Shown in pieces: positions 34,520 through 45,074 of a DNA stretch of 64,000 bases. A program made the translations under genes and the position numbers. The notes below the pieces were generated by a model. The model searched no databases, had not been told where the DNA came from, and saw only the letters and a list, made by a program, of their open reading frames with translations. The first letter of the stretch is position 1. Each line of letters begins with the position of its first letter. Where the stretch lies: assembly GCF_001983935.1 (NCBI RefSeq), contig NZ_CP017641.1, positions 5,365,001-5,429,000 on the forward strand, written 5' to 3'. Source of the stretch: Fuerstiella marisgermanici. Its GTDB lineage: Bacteria; Planctomycetota; Planctomycetia; Planctomycetales; Planctomycetaceae.

Positions 34520-36610
34520 ATGTCGACATCCGCACCCGTTAAAAAAGCCCAAAATTTGTGGATCGTCGACCCGCGACTGGATTTGCTGTGGTTTATCGGA
34601 ACGCCGGTGCTGCTCGTACCCGCATTTTTGCTGCTCACACAGGTCATGTCGCTGGAACGGTTGGCGATTTTGGTCGTGACCTTCGGCGCGGTCGGCCATC
34701 ACCTTCCCGGAATGTTTCGCGCGTACGGCGATGCCGAACTGTTTCGTCGCTATCGCGTTCGATTCATTCTGGCCCCGATTTTCCTGCTCACCATTTCCCT
34801 GTTGTTCAGCTTCTACCGTCCCGACACCCTTACGGTTGTTGTCATCGCATGGGGCTATTGGCACTCGCAGGCCCAGATTTACGGTTTCCTGCGGATCTAT
34901 GATTCGAAGGCGGGATTCACTGACGCTCGCTCTGCGCTCATCGACCGTTTCTTGTGTCTCACGTGGTTTGCGGGCGGAATCGTACTATCGACTGGCCGCA
35001 TGACGGATTTCTTCTCCGTCTATTACCGAACGGGAGGGTCTGCCATCGACGCCGCCTGGGTCCGTGCGGCACAAAACTGCGTGCTTGGCCTGATGATGGT
35101 GTCGCTACTGGCTTATGTCGGCCACTTGTTGTTCGCAGTCCTTTCCGGTCGCCGCCCGAGTCTGGTGAAGCTGCTTACCATTGTGGTCAGCGTGAGCTTC
35201 TGGTGGTACTGCATGGTTGAAGTCTCGAATATCGTATTGGGCGTCGCGATGTACGAAGTGTTTCACGACGTGCAATACCTGGCGATTGTGTGGTACTTCA
35301 ATCGGCGGCGCGCCTCGACAGAAAATTCCGGATGGTTGACGAAGGCTCTGTTCCAACCTCAGATGCGCTGCGTCTTTATCTATGTGGCCCTGGTGCTGAC
35401 GTACGGTGCCGGAAGTTTGCTGACGAGGTCAATGGACCGCTCAACCGTGCAGACAATCCTCACGGCATTGTTTGTCGCGTCTGGACTTCTGCACTTCTAC
35501 TACGACGGCTTTATCTGGCGACTGCGCGAACGCGCCACCAGCAGCATGTTGGGTGTAGCCGAGAACGCATCTGCCGTGCGACGAACGCTCAGTCGAGCTC
35601 CGTCGTGGTTTCCCCATGCGGCATTGTGGGGCGCGTTCGTTGTTCCGCTGGCAGTGCTGGGATTTTCTGAATCAGCCAGTGATGTGAATGCCCAGGTTGT
35701 CGCGACGCTGCCGGAAAGCTCGCTGGCTCACTACAACTTGGCAAAAGAACGACAAGCGGCTGAAAATCTGGCCGAAGGTGAGCGGCATGCTCAGAAGGCG
35801 GTCGGCATTCAGCCTTCGTTCGCCAAAGCCTGGACGCTGCTGGGTGAGATCCATCTGGCTCAGGGACGCATCCCATCCGCCGTCGAACACCTTCAGCGCG
35901 CCGTCAGCCTTGACGCTCACAGTGCCACGGCTCACTTTAATTTGGGCAACGCGATGATTCGCAATCGTCGCATTGACGCCGCCACAGATGCCTATCTGCG
36001 AGCCATCGAACTGGATCCCGAACTGGAATCGAGTTCCTACAACAACCTGGGAACCGCGCTGCAGGAATCTGATGCCGTCAAAGAAGCCGCGTTTGCGTTT
36101 GAGCGCGCAGTTGAAGCAGATCCCACTAACGTGAGTGCCCTGACCAATCTGGCCAACGCCGAGGCAAAGCTGGGGAAAACAGAATCCGCTATTCAGCGAT
36201 TCCAGAAAGCTCTAACGCTGCAGCCGGAGGATGTGCCCGCATGGACGGGGCTTGTCAAAATGATGCTCACGAACAATCGGACGGATGACGCCGCGAATTA
36301 CGCTCACGCCTTTGCGGAAGCCTGCCCGGATGTTCCTGAGTCGTGGACGATGCTGGGCATGTTGCATCTTGAGCAGAAAAACTTTGCGGCGGCGGAAACC
36401 GAATTTAGTCGCGCTATAACAATACAGCCGCAGCACTTCGCCGCTCAGTATGGCCTGGCAACCGTTTACTTTCGCGACCAGAGAACTGCCCAGTGTCGAG
36501 CAATCATCGATACATTAACCAGCAGCACCTCCCTGACCACCGTTCAACAGATGAGCGTCCAGCAGCTGAAAGCGAATCTCGACGCCCCCGCAAAGACGCA
36601 GTTGGAATAG
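34520..36610 (+). CDS. Polytopic membrane protein with C-terminal TPR domain
   Basis: 696 residues. About nine to ten hydrophobic helices (~20-390) contain conserved-looking His motifs GHHLPGMFRA (about 64-73) and EVFHDVQYLAIV (about 241-252), and end in LLHFYYDGFIWRLRE (about 324-338). The C-terminal ~300 residues are a clear series of TPRs (for example AKAWTLLGEIHLAQGRIPSAVEHLQRAVSLD, ATAHFNLGNAMIRNRRIDAAT and the following units). It is homologous in its membrane part to the 26469 protein, where a separate TPR-bearing gene is adjacent; here the two functions are fused. Role unknown. Confidence 0.82.
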   Translation: MSTSAPVKKAQNLWIVDPRLDLLWFIGTPVLLVPAFLLLTQVMSLERLAILVVTFGAVGHHLPGMFRAYGDAELFRRYRVRFILAPIFLLTISLLFSFYRPDTLTVVVIAWGYWHSQAQIYGFLRIYDSKAGFTDARSALIDRFLCLTWFAGGIVLSTGRMTDFFSVYYRTGGSAIDAAWVRAAQNCVLGLMMVSLLAYVGHLLFAVLSGRRPSLVKLLTIVVSVSFWWYCMVEVSNIVLGVAMYEVFHDVQYLAIVWYFNRRRASTENSGWLTKALFQPQMRCVFIYVALVLTYGAGSLLTRSMDRSTVQTILTALFVASGLLHFYYDGFIWRLRERATSSMLGVAENASAVRRTLSRAPSWFPHAALWGAFVVPLAVLGFSESASDVNAQVVATLPESSLAHYNLAKERQAAENLAEGERHAQKAVGIQPSFAKAWTLLGEIHLAQGRIPSAVEHLQRAVSLDAHSATAHFNLGNAMIRNRRIDAATDAYLRAIELDPELESSSYNNLGTALQESDAVKEAAFAFERAVEADPTNVSALTNLANAEAKLGKTESAIQRFQKALTLQPEDVPAWTGLVKMMLTNNRTDDAANYAHAFAEACPDVPESWTMLGMLHLEQKNFAAAETEFSRAITIQPQHFAAQYGLATVYFRDQRTAQCRAIIDTLTSSTSLTTVQQMSVQQLKANLDAPAKTQLE

Positions 36611-36751
36611 CGGTTGTCGCCGCGTTCAGAGGAGGCTCGGGATCGACGGGCAGGTCGAGTACAATCTGGCACCCCGCAACTGTCAGAGGATGCGCCGTCG
36701 ATGAGTCCATGTTGCTTCAGTCACTGGCGAATGCCTCACGGCGAAGAAGTT

Positions 36752-37210
36752 ATGAAACGCCTGAGCACCTTCTTCACCACGCTGACACTGAACATTGCGC
36801 TACTGACCGTCAGCGTGTTCTGGCTGGCCGGGCAATTTTCGATCATCTTCGGTTGGGTGGCGATTGGAGGGGCGGAGCATTCGGTGCGGATTGATCGAGA
36901 AGGCTGGATGTGGCAGCAGATGCCTTCCCAGCGAGGACGAAGGATTGGAGTCATCGCCCACGACTACCATCCGCACCGCTCTGGACTCTGGGAAGACGTC
37001 CTTAGTGACGGCGACTTAACGCATCCGCTGCCTGGAGTTCTTCATTACCATGCTTCCGGAGCGGGCGGTGCGAGCTTCGTGAGGATCGTCGCGGTGCGGC
37101 ACTGGCTCGTGTTCCTGCTGACCTTCGGTACTTGGTGCGCGTGGCGAATTGCACTCCGCCGCTGGCTTATGCCGCGTGACAAGACCTGCCGCGAGAGCGT
37201 TGAATCCTAA
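36752..37210 (+). CDS. Small membrane protein, unknown
   Basis: 152 residues from the ATG at 36752 (the frame is open back to 36614 but without a plausible start). Two hydrophobic segments, about residues 8-38 and 117-135, flank a polar loop of about 75 residues rich in His, Trp and Gly (DREGWMWQQMP, HDYHPHRSG). No family recognised. Ribosome site is weak (GAAG), so the start is uncertain. Confidence 0.5.
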   Translation: MKRLSTFFTTLTLNIALLTVSVFWLAGQFSIIFGWVAIGGAEHSVRIDREGWMWQQMPSQRGRRIGVIAHDYHPHRSGLWEDVLSDGDLTHPLPGVLHYHASGAGGASFVRIVAVRHWLVFLLTFGTWCAWRIALRRWLMPRDKTCRESVES

Positions 37211-37408
37211 GCCACAGCGAATCTCACTGACTTGTGGCCGCGGACCAAGCGTTTCGGACGACGAAGGCTGCTCCCCACGAGCCCGAACCGTCCACAACTA
37301 AAGGGAAACTGCTTTAACAGACACAGGTTGTCGGCGCGTCAGACTTCCTTCTACAATCCTCGCTATACCGGCTGGTCATGCAACCTGGATCCCGCAAGCC
37401 CTTCACAA

Positions 37409-38197
37409 ATGAATTCTATGAAGTCTGGACATCGCTGGCTGATCTTCCTTGCCGCGGCGATCGTGTTGTGTGGAGCGACCGGTGTCTTAGCCATGCAGCC
37501 GCCTGATGGGGCCAATGTAGTCGTCAACGAAGTGCCCGATCGGTCGCTGGATCTGCGCGAAATGTTGCGAGCGGGCGGGGCCGTTGGCTACTTGATTGTC
37601 ATGCTGAGTCTGGTGATGGTCGCTTTGATCGCTGACCACGTGATGAATATCCGTCGGTCGACGTTAATGCCGCCGGGGCTTGCGGAAGAAGTGCATCGTT
37701 GTCTGGCCGAACGCAATTTTGACGAAGCCAAAAAACGATGCCGGGAACACACCAGCTTTCTGGCTCGAGTTCTGCATGCCGGGCTGGACGAAATCGGCGT
37801 CGGCTACAACGCTGTGGAAAAAGCGATGGAAGACGCGGCCGCCGAACAGATGGCGCGGCTGTACCGACGCATCGAATACCTGTCGGTCATCGGCACGATC
37901 GCTCCGATGCTGGGCCTGATGGGAACGGTCTGGGGGATGATTCAGGCGTTTCTGGAATTCGAACTGAAAGCCAATCCGCAGGTTTCAGAACTCGCCCCGG
38001 GCATTTACCGAGCCCTCATTACCACTTTGCTGGGCCTGGGCGTCGCCGTACCGTCGCTAAGTGCCTTCGCGATCTTCCGCAACCGCATCGACGAACTGGT
38101 GGCCGAAGCGACTCTGCTGGCTGAGCACGTCTTCGCCGACTATCGGCGAGCTTTGCAGATGCGCAAGAAGTCACGCGAACGAACCTCGCCGGAATGA
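37409..38197 (+). CDS. MotA/TolQ/ExbB-family proton channel protein
   Basis: 262 residues from the ATG at 37409 (a second ATG at 37418). An N-terminal signal-like segment ([19 protein letters not shown]) precedes the three-helix ExbB core: helix around 55-80, then [22 protein letters not shown] (about 172-193) and [23 protein letters not shown] (about 213-235), the conserved channel helices. Members work with ExbD/TolR to couple proton flow to outer-membrane or motility machines. No ExbD/TolR gene is next to it; the 700 bp downstream are palindromic non-coding DNA. Confidence 0.88.
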   Translation: MNSMKSGHRWLIFLAAAIVLCGATGVLAMQPPDGANVVVNEVPDRSLDLREMLRAGGAVGYLIVMLSLVMVALIADHVMNIRRSTLMPPGLAEEVHRCLAERNFDEAKKRCREHTSFLARVLHAGLDEIGVGYNAVEKAMEDAAAEQMARLYRRIEYLSVIGTIAPMLGLMGTVWGMIQAFLEFELKANPQVSELAPGIYRALITTLLGLGVAVPSLSAFAIFRNRIDELVAEATLLAEHVFADYRRALQMRKKSRERTSPE

Positions 38198-38923
38198 ACG
38201 TGTGTTGCGGATGGGCGAATGCTGCAAGCGAAGAGTTCGACCGCCTCAGGAACCTGGCTTAACCGCTGGCGATCGGGAATTTGCGGGAAAGATCCGGCAC
38301 ATATTGCAGCATTGGCCCAGCTTGGTACACAGGCGACAAAAAGAGATTTCGAATTGTAAAACTGCGACTGGCCCGGAAGGGCCGAAACACTTAGCCGTCG
38401 GTGTCAGCCGACGGAACGGGACAATATCGACGCACCAGCCCCGAATGGGGCGAAAGTATTTGCTGTCGCCCCGTTGGGGCTTTCTCGCACGTGAACGAAC
38501 TTTCCCGTCGGCTCACGCCGACGGCTACGTGCTTGCGCCCTCCGGGCGAAAACTCAATAATCGCCTCTGGCAGCGCAACAAACTGTCGCGTTCGGGACCA
38601 CCTCAACGTCCCCACGTCCCCCGGTGCATCTGGCCAGCCTTGCCGTCCCTAAAAGCGGGTCAAATAGGAGACATGGGAAGCCCCGGCAAAGTCTGCTCTC
38701 TGCACGGCTGATGCTGGATTCTCCGGCTGTGGTCGCTCGATAAGCCTACTGCGCGGGGCGTGCGCGTTGAGAATTCTTCATTTGAACGCAATTCTGCTAC
38801 GTTACGTGCAGCATGAGTCACCGCTGTCCGGAAGTACACTAAATTCCGCAGTCGTGTTCGCATGCCCCCATCAACACCGTTGTTTCTGAAAAATCGTCGC
38901 TCGTCGACATGGAGTTGTCTCCC
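38198..38923. other. Long intergenic region with a palindrome cluster
   Basis: About 725 bp with no convincing gene. Its middle (38370-38548) is listed separately as a compound palindromic element. The remainder holds no clear promoter or repeat that I can support. Confidence 0.5.
38370..38548. repeat. Compound palindromic element (six hairpins in 180 bp)
   Basis: Perfect short hairpins in order: GGCCC-GGAA-GGGCC (38370-38383), CCGTCGG-TGTCAG-CCGACGG (38395-38414), GCCCC-GAAT-GGGGC (38438-38451), GCCCC-GTT-GGGGC (38468-38480), CCGTCGG-CTCACG-CCGACGG (38505-38524) and CGCCC-TC-CGGGCG (38536-38548). The whole array is itself an inverted repeat: the first and last, second and fifth, and third and fourth hairpins correspond, including CACTTAGCCGTCGG versus the complement of CCGACGGCTACGTG. 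Looks like a REP-type/BIME mosaic. Confidence 0.85.
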
Positions 38924-41179
38924 ATGACAGGGACTGTCCGCCTGATTCTGGCCTTTCATAACCATCAGCCCATCGGCAACTTCGACGGTGTGTTCGAACA
39001 GTCGTATCAGGAAAGCTATCTGCCATTCCTGAACGTTCTGGAAGAGTATCCCGATATTCCGTTCGCTCTGCACACGTCAGGCAGCCTGCTGGAATGGATG
39101 GAGACCGCTCACCCGGAATACATCGAACGCGTGCGCGGTTTGGTGGCTCGCAACCAGACCGAAATTATCGGTGGAGCTTACTACGAACCGATCCTGGCCA
39201 ACATTCCGCGACGCGATCGCATCGGCCAGATCAGCATGTACACCGATCATCTGGAAAATCTGTTCCAGACGACCGTGCGCGGTATGTGGGTTCCCGAACG
39301 CGTGTGGGAGCAGTCCTTTGCCGGCGACATCACGGCCGCTGGAATTCGCTACACAATTCTGGACGACCATCACTTCAAAACCGGCGGCATGGAGCAGGAG
39401 GATTTGTTCGGCTACTACGTGACCGAAGACGATGGGCGACTGCTTTCAGTATTGCCTGGCAGCGAACGCCTTAGATATCTCATCCCGTTCCAGGATCCGT
39501 ACGAAACGGTGGAATACCTGCGGGAGGTGGCGAACAACTATGAAAACCCGGTGGTCGTGTTCGGCGACGATGGCGAAAAATTCGGCACATGGCCTGACAC
39601 CTTCAAGCATGTCTACGAAGACCGCTGGCTGGAACGCTTCCTTCAGGCACTGCGTGAAAACGAATCATGGCTGCACGTGACGACGCCATCGGAAACGTTG
39701 GATCATGTCACACCGAAGGGCACCTTCTACCTGCCCGATGCCAGCTACCGCGAAATGACAGAATGGGCCTTGCCGCCCCAACCGCAGCAGGAACTTCACC
39801 GCCTGATGCACCAGGAACGCCACGACGACGAAGACTGGAACAAGCTGATTCAGTTCACGCGCGGTGGTTTCTGGCGGAACTTCCGAGTGAAGTATCCGGA
39901 AAGCAACGAGATGTACGCGCGTTCGCTGGAAATCAGCACGCGGGTCGCTCAGCTTGACGCGGATGAATCGCTGAACGCAGACCAGCGCGAGATCCTCGAA
40001 AACGCTCGCCGGTGTTTGTATCGAGCTCAATGCAACTGCAGCTTCTGGCACGGAGCGTTCGGCGGCCTGTACCTGCCTCATCTTCGTAACGCAGTCTACG
40101 CGAACCTGATTGAAGCCGACGGGCTGATCGAACAGATCACGCGCGATGCAGATCGCTGGGTTGACGTCGTCACGGGCGACCTGAACCTTGACGCTCGCCA
40201 GGAAGTGAAGCTCAGCAACCAACGCCTGGTCGCACTGTTCGCACCAGCGTCGGGCGGACACATGTACGAACTCGACCTGCGCGCCTGCAAGTCGAACTTG
40301 CTTTCCACGCTAAATCGACGCCCGGAAGCGTATCACCAAAAGATCTTCGAACACGCAGACAGGCTGCGTGAAGCGGCTGAACGCGGCGAAGAACTGCACG
40401 ACAACGTGAGCAGCATTCACGACCTCGTACGATTTAAACAGCCGGACCTGGACAAAAAAATCGCCTACGATGCGTGGCCACGCAAGAGCCTGGTCGATCA
40501 CTTTCTGCAACCAGATTTGTCCATCGACGAATTCCAGCGTGGCGAAGGTCTGATCAGCGGCTTCTCGATCGCTACATACGAAGCCTCGGTTCGCCGCAGC
40601 GAAACTGAGATCGCTTTGGAAATGCGTTCACGCGGACCAGCCGGCGAGTACGAGATCGAGATTCGCAAGGTCGTGATGATTTCACAGGACCGCCCTAACG
40701 AGTTGATGATTCAGTACCAGGTTCACGGATTGCCTCAACACGAACACATGCATTTTGGCGTGGAATTCAACTTCGCCACCATGCCGGGCAGTGCGTCGGA
40801 TCGGTATTTCTACGATGCCGCAGGAAGCCAGCTGGGAACGCTCGATTCGCGACAGTCGCTTGAGACATGCGAACGCATTGGTCTGGTCGACGAATGGCAG
40901 GGCCTGGATGTGAGCCTGGAAATGTCTCAACCGGCCGGCATCTGGGCGTTCCCGATCGAAACGATCAGTCAGTCTGAATCCGGTTTCGAACTCGTCCACC
41001 AAAGCGTGGCCGTCACGCCTCACTGGTACATCTCGGCTCCCGAAAGCGGTCCGTGGACGGTCGACCTGCGTCTGGTTCTGGACACTTCGCTGGCTCGAGC
41101 CCGGCACCTCGCGAAGATCGGTGAGAGCAAATCGCACCACGACCCGGAAACAGTCTCAGATCACCCCATCATGAACTAA
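38924..41179 (+). CDS. GH57 4-alpha-glucanotransferase/alpha-amylase-like enzyme
   Basis: 751 residues from the ATG at 38924, preferred over ATG 38909 because GGAG (38911-38914) is 9 nt upstream. Glycoside hydrolase family 57 start [14 protein letters not shown] (about 7-20), nucleophile Glu125 in MWVPERVWE, and acid/base Asp in [10 protein letters not shown] (about 212-221), equivalent to Glu123 and Asp214 of the Thermococcus litoralis enzyme. DUF1925- and DUF1926-like beta domains follow (~310-740; [24 protein letters not shown] at ~369-392). No signal peptide: cytosolic, remodelling of alpha-1,4-glucans such as glycogen. No other glycogen genes are adjacent. Confidence 0.9.
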   Translation: MTGTVRLILAFHNHQPIGNFDGVFEQSYQESYLPFLNVLEEYPDIPFALHTSGSLLEWMETAHPEYIERVRGLVARNQTEIIGGAYYEPILANIPRRDRIGQISMYTDHLENLFQTTVRGMWVPERVWEQSFAGDITAAGIRYTILDDHHFKTGGMEQEDLFGYYVTEDDGRLLSVLPGSERLRYLIPFQDPYETVEYLREVANNYENPVVVFGDDGEKFGTWPDTFKHVYEDRWLERFLQALRENESWLHVTTPSETLDHVTPKGTFYLPDASYREMTEWALPPQPQQELHRLMHQERHDDEDWNKLIQFTRGGFWRNFRVKYPESNEMYARSLEISTRVAQLDADESLNADQREILENARRCLYRAQCNCSFWHGAFGGLYLPHLRNAVYANLIEADGLIEQITRDADRWVDVVTGDLNLDARQEVKLSNQRLVALFAPASGGHMYELDLRACKSNLLSTLNRRPEAYHQKIFEHADRLREAAERGEELHDNVSSIHDLVRFKQPDLDKKIAYDAWPRKSLVDHFLQPDLSIDEFQRGEGLISGFSIATYEASVRRSETEIALEMRSRGPAGEYEIEIRKVVMISQDRPNELMIQYQVHGLPQHEHMHFGVEFNFATMPGSASDRYFYDAAGSQLGTLDSRQSLETCERIGLVDEWQGLDVSLEMSQPAGIWAFPIETISQSESGFELVHQSVAVTPHWYISAPESGPWTVDLRLVLDTSLARARHLAKIGESKSHHDPETVSDHPIMN

Positions 41180-41218
41180 GAACCTATCCGAAACCCGCGT
41201 GAGCCGCACCAATTGTGC

Positions 41219-41325
41219 CTCGACTCTCCGAGTCGAGAACGCGCGCCACCGTGTTGTTCACACTTGTTGTGCAGGTGCTATGGTTGCGTTTGTCTAAGCG
41301 GAAGCTGGTCGACTCGGACAGTCGA
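41219..41325. terminator. Paired hairpins between convergent genes
   Basis: In the convergent gap between the GH57 and FtsQ-like genes, CTCGACTC-TCC-GAGTCGAG (41219-41237) forms a perfect 8-bp hairpin and TCGACT-CGGAC-AGTCGA (41309-41325) a 6-bp one with related sequence. No T-run, so bidirectional termination is only a guess. Confidence 0.35.
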
Positions 41326-41373
41326 GCCACAAATTCAACACTGCTCAAACGTTCGAATTTCCGGTTAACCAAA

Positions 41374-42315
41374 CTACCGACGCGACGTCTTGGGCGGTTC
41401 TGCTGCAAGAAGATGTCGGCGAGTTGTTTCCCAATCGCGAATGTCGATCAGGTAGCGAGCCGGACCGTCGTCGAAACCGTTTTGGCTGCGGTGGTATTCC
41501 GCCATACGTTCCAGTTTCTGGGCGACCGTCAATTCGCCCGGATGTTGACTCTGCGGCGGCCGGCCCCATGCGATGCGAGAACCGCCGCTGGTGCCAAGTT
41601 CAAACTGAAGGTCGTCGATATTGTCGTCCGCTGCCAGTCGGCGTGGCGCGAAGATTGTCTTCAGACCCAGTGAATTCCACCACGACTGTCCCGCCGCATT
41701 CGGTGCCGTCAATACGGCAGCCAATTGAGCGGCTCCAGCGACGGCCGGGTCACCCCAGGATTCGCCATGATAGCCAATCGGCGCGGTGCTCACATTTTTG
41801 ATCACCGGGTACCGATCGATGTCCGCAGCACTGAAGTCTTTCTCAGGCAGCAGGTGCCCATGACGATCGACGGGCAGATAACCTCCGCCAACAACTTCCA
41901 CCATTGCGACCGGTTCGCGATACACGACTTCCACGTAGACTCGCGCCGGAAACGATTTGCGGACCTGCTTCAGCCGCTCAACCCACGGATAGGTGTAAAA
42001 CGCCAGAGCGACGCGTTCGCTTAAATCTGAATCCAGCAGCGACAGCGATTCATCAAAGCCCGCGCGAGCAAACACCTTCGCGACGATGTCTTCGGGCACC
42101 CAGCGAGGCGGTGGCGTAACCACAACCTGATCGACGCCGATGCGATATTCGTCACGGTTGTCGAGCTGCGGAAGTTGCCGCTCGACCATAGGCCAGCACA
42201 GCCATAGCATCGCCAGGGCCGCAGCACACACCAAACGCATTGGGCGAAATACCCAGCGAACGATGCGCTGACCGAGGGGCAGTGCTTTCTTTTTTTTGCT
42301 AACTGTTCGCGCCAT
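41374..42315 (-). CDS. FtsQ/DivIB-like single-pass membrane protein
   Basis: 313 residues: basic cytosolic start (ARTVSKKKKALPLGQR), one transmembrane helix (about 24-45), then a periplasmic part with POTRA-like order. The segment VRKSFPARVYVEVVYREPVAMVEVVGGGYLPVDRHGHLLPE (about 121-161) parallels the FtsQ core (a xxPxxLxVxVxEREPVAxW, then a VDxxGxLF motif). The C-terminal half has no clear match. FtsQ normally joins the FtsZ-based divisome, yet planctomycetes lack FtsZ, so a role in septal or wall synthesis is inference. No other division gene is adjacent. Confidence 0.6.
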   Translation of the reverse strand: MARTVSKKKKALPLGQRIVRWVFRPMRLVCAAALAMLWLCWPMVERQLPQLDNRDEYRIGVDQVVVTPPPRWVPEDIVAKVFARAGFDESLSLLDSDLSERVALAFYTYPWVERLKQVRKSFPARVYVEVVYREPVAMVEVVGGGYLPVDRHGHLLPEKDFSAADIDRYPVIKNVSTAPIGYHGESWGDPAVAGAAQLAAVLTAPNAAGQSWWNSLGLKTIFAPRRLAADDNIDDLQFELGTSGGSRIAWGRPPQSQHPGELTVAQKLERMAEYHRSQNGFDDGPARYLIDIRDWETTRRHLLAAEPPKTSRR

Positions 42316-42692
42316 TTACCAGAGCCGGGGTGACAATCCTTTGTCTACCCGAACGCTAAGAGCTCGGGTCGCCAAGAATTGCATACAATCGAAAGAAGTC
42401 AACACCCTAAATGTCGGCAATCCGCCCCCAGATCATGTACAAACGAATGAATCGGCCAACATTTCCGGGGCCGGTACCCGTTCGTCCTGGAATTGATTTT
42501 TCGGCAGAAGCCGCCACATCAATCTTGCCACACAAACTCGCCAGCATTTTGGTGAAACCGGCAATCAACAGCAGGCTTTGGGAAGAATCCCAGGAATGTT
42601 ACGACAGGGCAAAATGGGGCGTCCCGCCACGCTGAGGCGACTGCGTATATTTGTCCATTCCGCACGTCCGAAACTCCGTCCAAGAGCACACC
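42316..42692. other. Divergent intergenic region
   Basis: 377 bp between the FtsQ-like gene (minus) and the DUF255 gene (plus). No gene, strong promoter or repeat is seen. Confidence 0.4.
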
Positions 42693-44753
42693 ATGAATCG
42701 CCTCGCCCACGAATCCAGCCCCTACTTGCTGCAGCACGCCGCCAACCCGGTTGACTGGTATCCGTGGGGCGACGAAGCCTTTCAGGCGGCCAAAGATCGT
42801 GACTGCCCAATCTTTTTGAGTATCGGTTACAGCGCATGCCACTGGTGCCACGTGATGGAACACGAAAGTTTCGACAACGTCGATATCGCCGCGTTGATGA
42901 ACGAACGGTTTGTGAACATTAAAATTGATCGCGAAGAACGCCCCGACCTGGATCAAATCTACATGAACTCCGTGATGGCCATGACTGGACGCGGCGGCTG
43001 GCCAATGTCTGTGTTTTTGACTCATGAGCTGAAACCGTTTTTCAGCGGCACGTACTGGCCGCCCGAAGCCAAAATGGGGATGCCCGGTTTCCGGCAGATC
43101 CTCACCAAGATCAGCGACGCATGGCAGCAGCGACGCAGCGATGTAGAAGGCAGTTCCGGCGAACTCGCGGACATCGTGGCGAAGATGAGTCAACCAGGCG
43201 GGGCCAACGGATCCTGCGACGAAGCGTTACTGCATTCCGCGATGGGTGATCTGCTGCAGGCGGCCGATGGAACTTACGGCGGCTTCGGAAGTGCGCCCAA
43301 GTTTCCTCACCCAATGGATCTGCGACTACTATTGCGATGCTGGAAGCGATTCAACAACAGCGATGCTGTGCACGTGGTCAAGCTAAGCTGCGATCGCATG
43401 GCGGCCGGCGGAATCTACGACCATCTCGGCGGCGGGTTCGCTCGGTATTCGACCGACGCCCGCTGGCTGGCACCTCACTTTGAAAAAATGCTGTATGACA
43501 ACGGACTGCTCACATCCGTTTATGCCGAAGCATTCGTGGCGACAAAAGAACCGGAATACGAACGAGTGCTGCGCGAAACACTCGATTACGTGCTGCGTGA
43601 AATGACGCTGGACAGCGGCGCGTTCTGCAGCGCTCAGGATGCCGACAGCGAAGGCGAAGAAGGTAAGTTCTTTGTTTGGAGTCAGCGAGAAGTCGAAGAA
43701 TTGCTGGGCAAAGAAGACGCTCGAATTTTCTGCTCGGCTTACGATGTGACTACGGCGGGCAACTGGGAAGCAAAGAACATTCTCAATCGTCCTCAGCCGT
43801 TGAGCAAAGTGGCGGAAGAATTCGGAATCACACGCGACGAACTTGTGGCGAAGTTAGAGCCCCTGAAGTTGAAGCTGTTTGAACAACGCAGCCAGCGCAT
43901 CGCGCCGGGAACCGACGACAAAGTCATCACCGCGTGGAACGGCATGATGATCAGTGGCATGGCGCTGATGTCACGAGTCCTAAACGAACCGCGGTACGCA
44001 ACCGCTGCCGCCCGTGCGTGCGACTATATCTGGACCAAAATGCGGAAAGACGACGGGCGGCTGTTCCATACGGCTCGACATGACAAACCCACGATCGACG
44101 CATTTCTGGATGACTACGCCTGCCTGATTGACGGCCTGATCGAACTGCATCAAACCACGTTTGACGAAGACCGGCTGAGTCAGGCCGCTGAACTCGCAGA
44201 CATCGTGCTGGAAGACTTCAGCGACGACACGCCCGGTGCTTTCTTCTACACACCGGAAAGTCAGGCAACGCCGATAGCAAGAATCAAAGACAGCCAGGAC
44301 GGAGCGACTCCATCCGGCAACAGCATGCTGGCGACAGCATTGCTAAAGCTAAGCGTGCTCACAGGCCGCACAGATTTCCGCGACACGGCCGAATCGATTC
44401 TGTCCGTGTTAGAAAGTCAGCTGCGGAAGTCACCGATGTCAGGCGGTCAGGCGTTAATCGCCATCGATCACCTGTTGAGTCCCATGCCGGACGTCGTGAT
44501 TCGTTCGGCGTCGCCCAACATGGCCGATTCCAAAATGCTGGCGGCTTTGAACACACACTTCCATCCCGGTCTGCTGGTCGCCTGGCGAGGAGCCGACGCG
44601 CCGTCAGATCAAGCGTCGCCGATCAATGCCCTCTTCGAAAGCCGTCCGGCACCATCAAACGGCGAAACCGCATGGGTCTGCCACAACGGCGGTTGTCTGG
44701 AACCGGTGACGACGGTTGACGGATTAATGGAGCAACTGGATTCGCTCAGGTAA
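42693..44753 (+). CDS. DUF255 thioredoxin-fold protein (YyaL/SSP411-like)
   Basis: 686 residues from ATG 42693, the usual size for this family. N-terminal DUF255 thioredoxin-like domain: [28 protein letters not shown] (about 3-30), [20 protein letters not shown] with the CHWC redox-like motif (about 44-63), and [13 protein letters not shown]. The C-terminal ~500 residues form an (alpha/alpha)6 barrel-like region ([43 protein letters not shown]) related to N-acylglucosamine 2-epimerase folds. Cytosolic. The function of the family is not established despite wide conservation. Confidence 0.92.
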   Translation: MNRLAHESSPYLLQHAANPVDWYPWGDEAFQAAKDRDCPIFLSIGYSACHWCHVMEHESFDNVDIAALMNERFVNIKIDREERPDLDQIYMNSVMAMTGRGGWPMSVFLTHELKPFFSGTYWPPEAKMGMPGFRQILTKISDAWQQRRSDVEGSSGELADIVAKMSQPGGANGSCDEALLHSAMGDLLQAADGTYGGFGSAPKFPHPMDLRLLLRCWKRFNNSDAVHVVKLSCDRMAAGGIYDHLGGGFARYSTDARWLAPHFEKMLYDNGLLTSVYAEAFVATKEPEYERVLRETLDYVLREMTLDSGAFCSAQDADSEGEEGKFFVWSQREVEELLGKEDARIFCSAYDVTTAGNWEAKNILNRPQPLSKVAEEFGITRDELVAKLEPLKLKLFEQRSQRIAPGTDDKVITAWNGMMISGMALMSRVLNEPRYATAAARACDYIWTKMRKDDGRLFHTARHDKPTIDAFLDDYACLIDGLIELHQTTFDEDRLSQAAELADIVLEDFSDDTPGAFFYTPESQATPIARIKDSQDGATPSGNSMLATALLKLSVLTGRTDFRDTAESILSVLESQLRKSPMSGGQALIAIDHLLSPMPDVVIRSASPNMADSKMLAALNTHFHPGLLVAWRGADAPSDQASPINALFESRPAPSNGETAWVCHNGGCLEPVTTVDGLMEQLDSLR

Positions 44754-45074
44754 CCAAGTACTGACCCCAAATTTTGGCAACCGTGCGAGGGCCCCATGGG
44801 ACACCCCGGCCCATCTCCGTATCGCGAAAACCCATAAATCCCTGCGGGGTTTGGCAACGACACGCTGCCTAACACCGCAAGTTAATGCATTCTGAGTGAC
44901 GGGAATAACGTTAAATATTAAAGAAAGTTGTCATTCAGGCAGCGTGATTAGCGAATCAGGATTTGACAATCATCGCTTCAAGAGTGACATCGATCGGTTC
45001 GGGCAGTGGCGCAAAATGGCGTTCCAGTGCTCAGGATATTCCGTTTTCGTACTGAGACTTGTAGGAAGGGTGCT
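44754..45074. other. Intergenic region upstream of the broken DUF1559 gene
   Basis: 321 bp. TTGACA at 44963-44968 is a perfect -35 hexamer, but no good -10 is at the right distance. Otherwise nothing seen. Confidence 0.35.
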
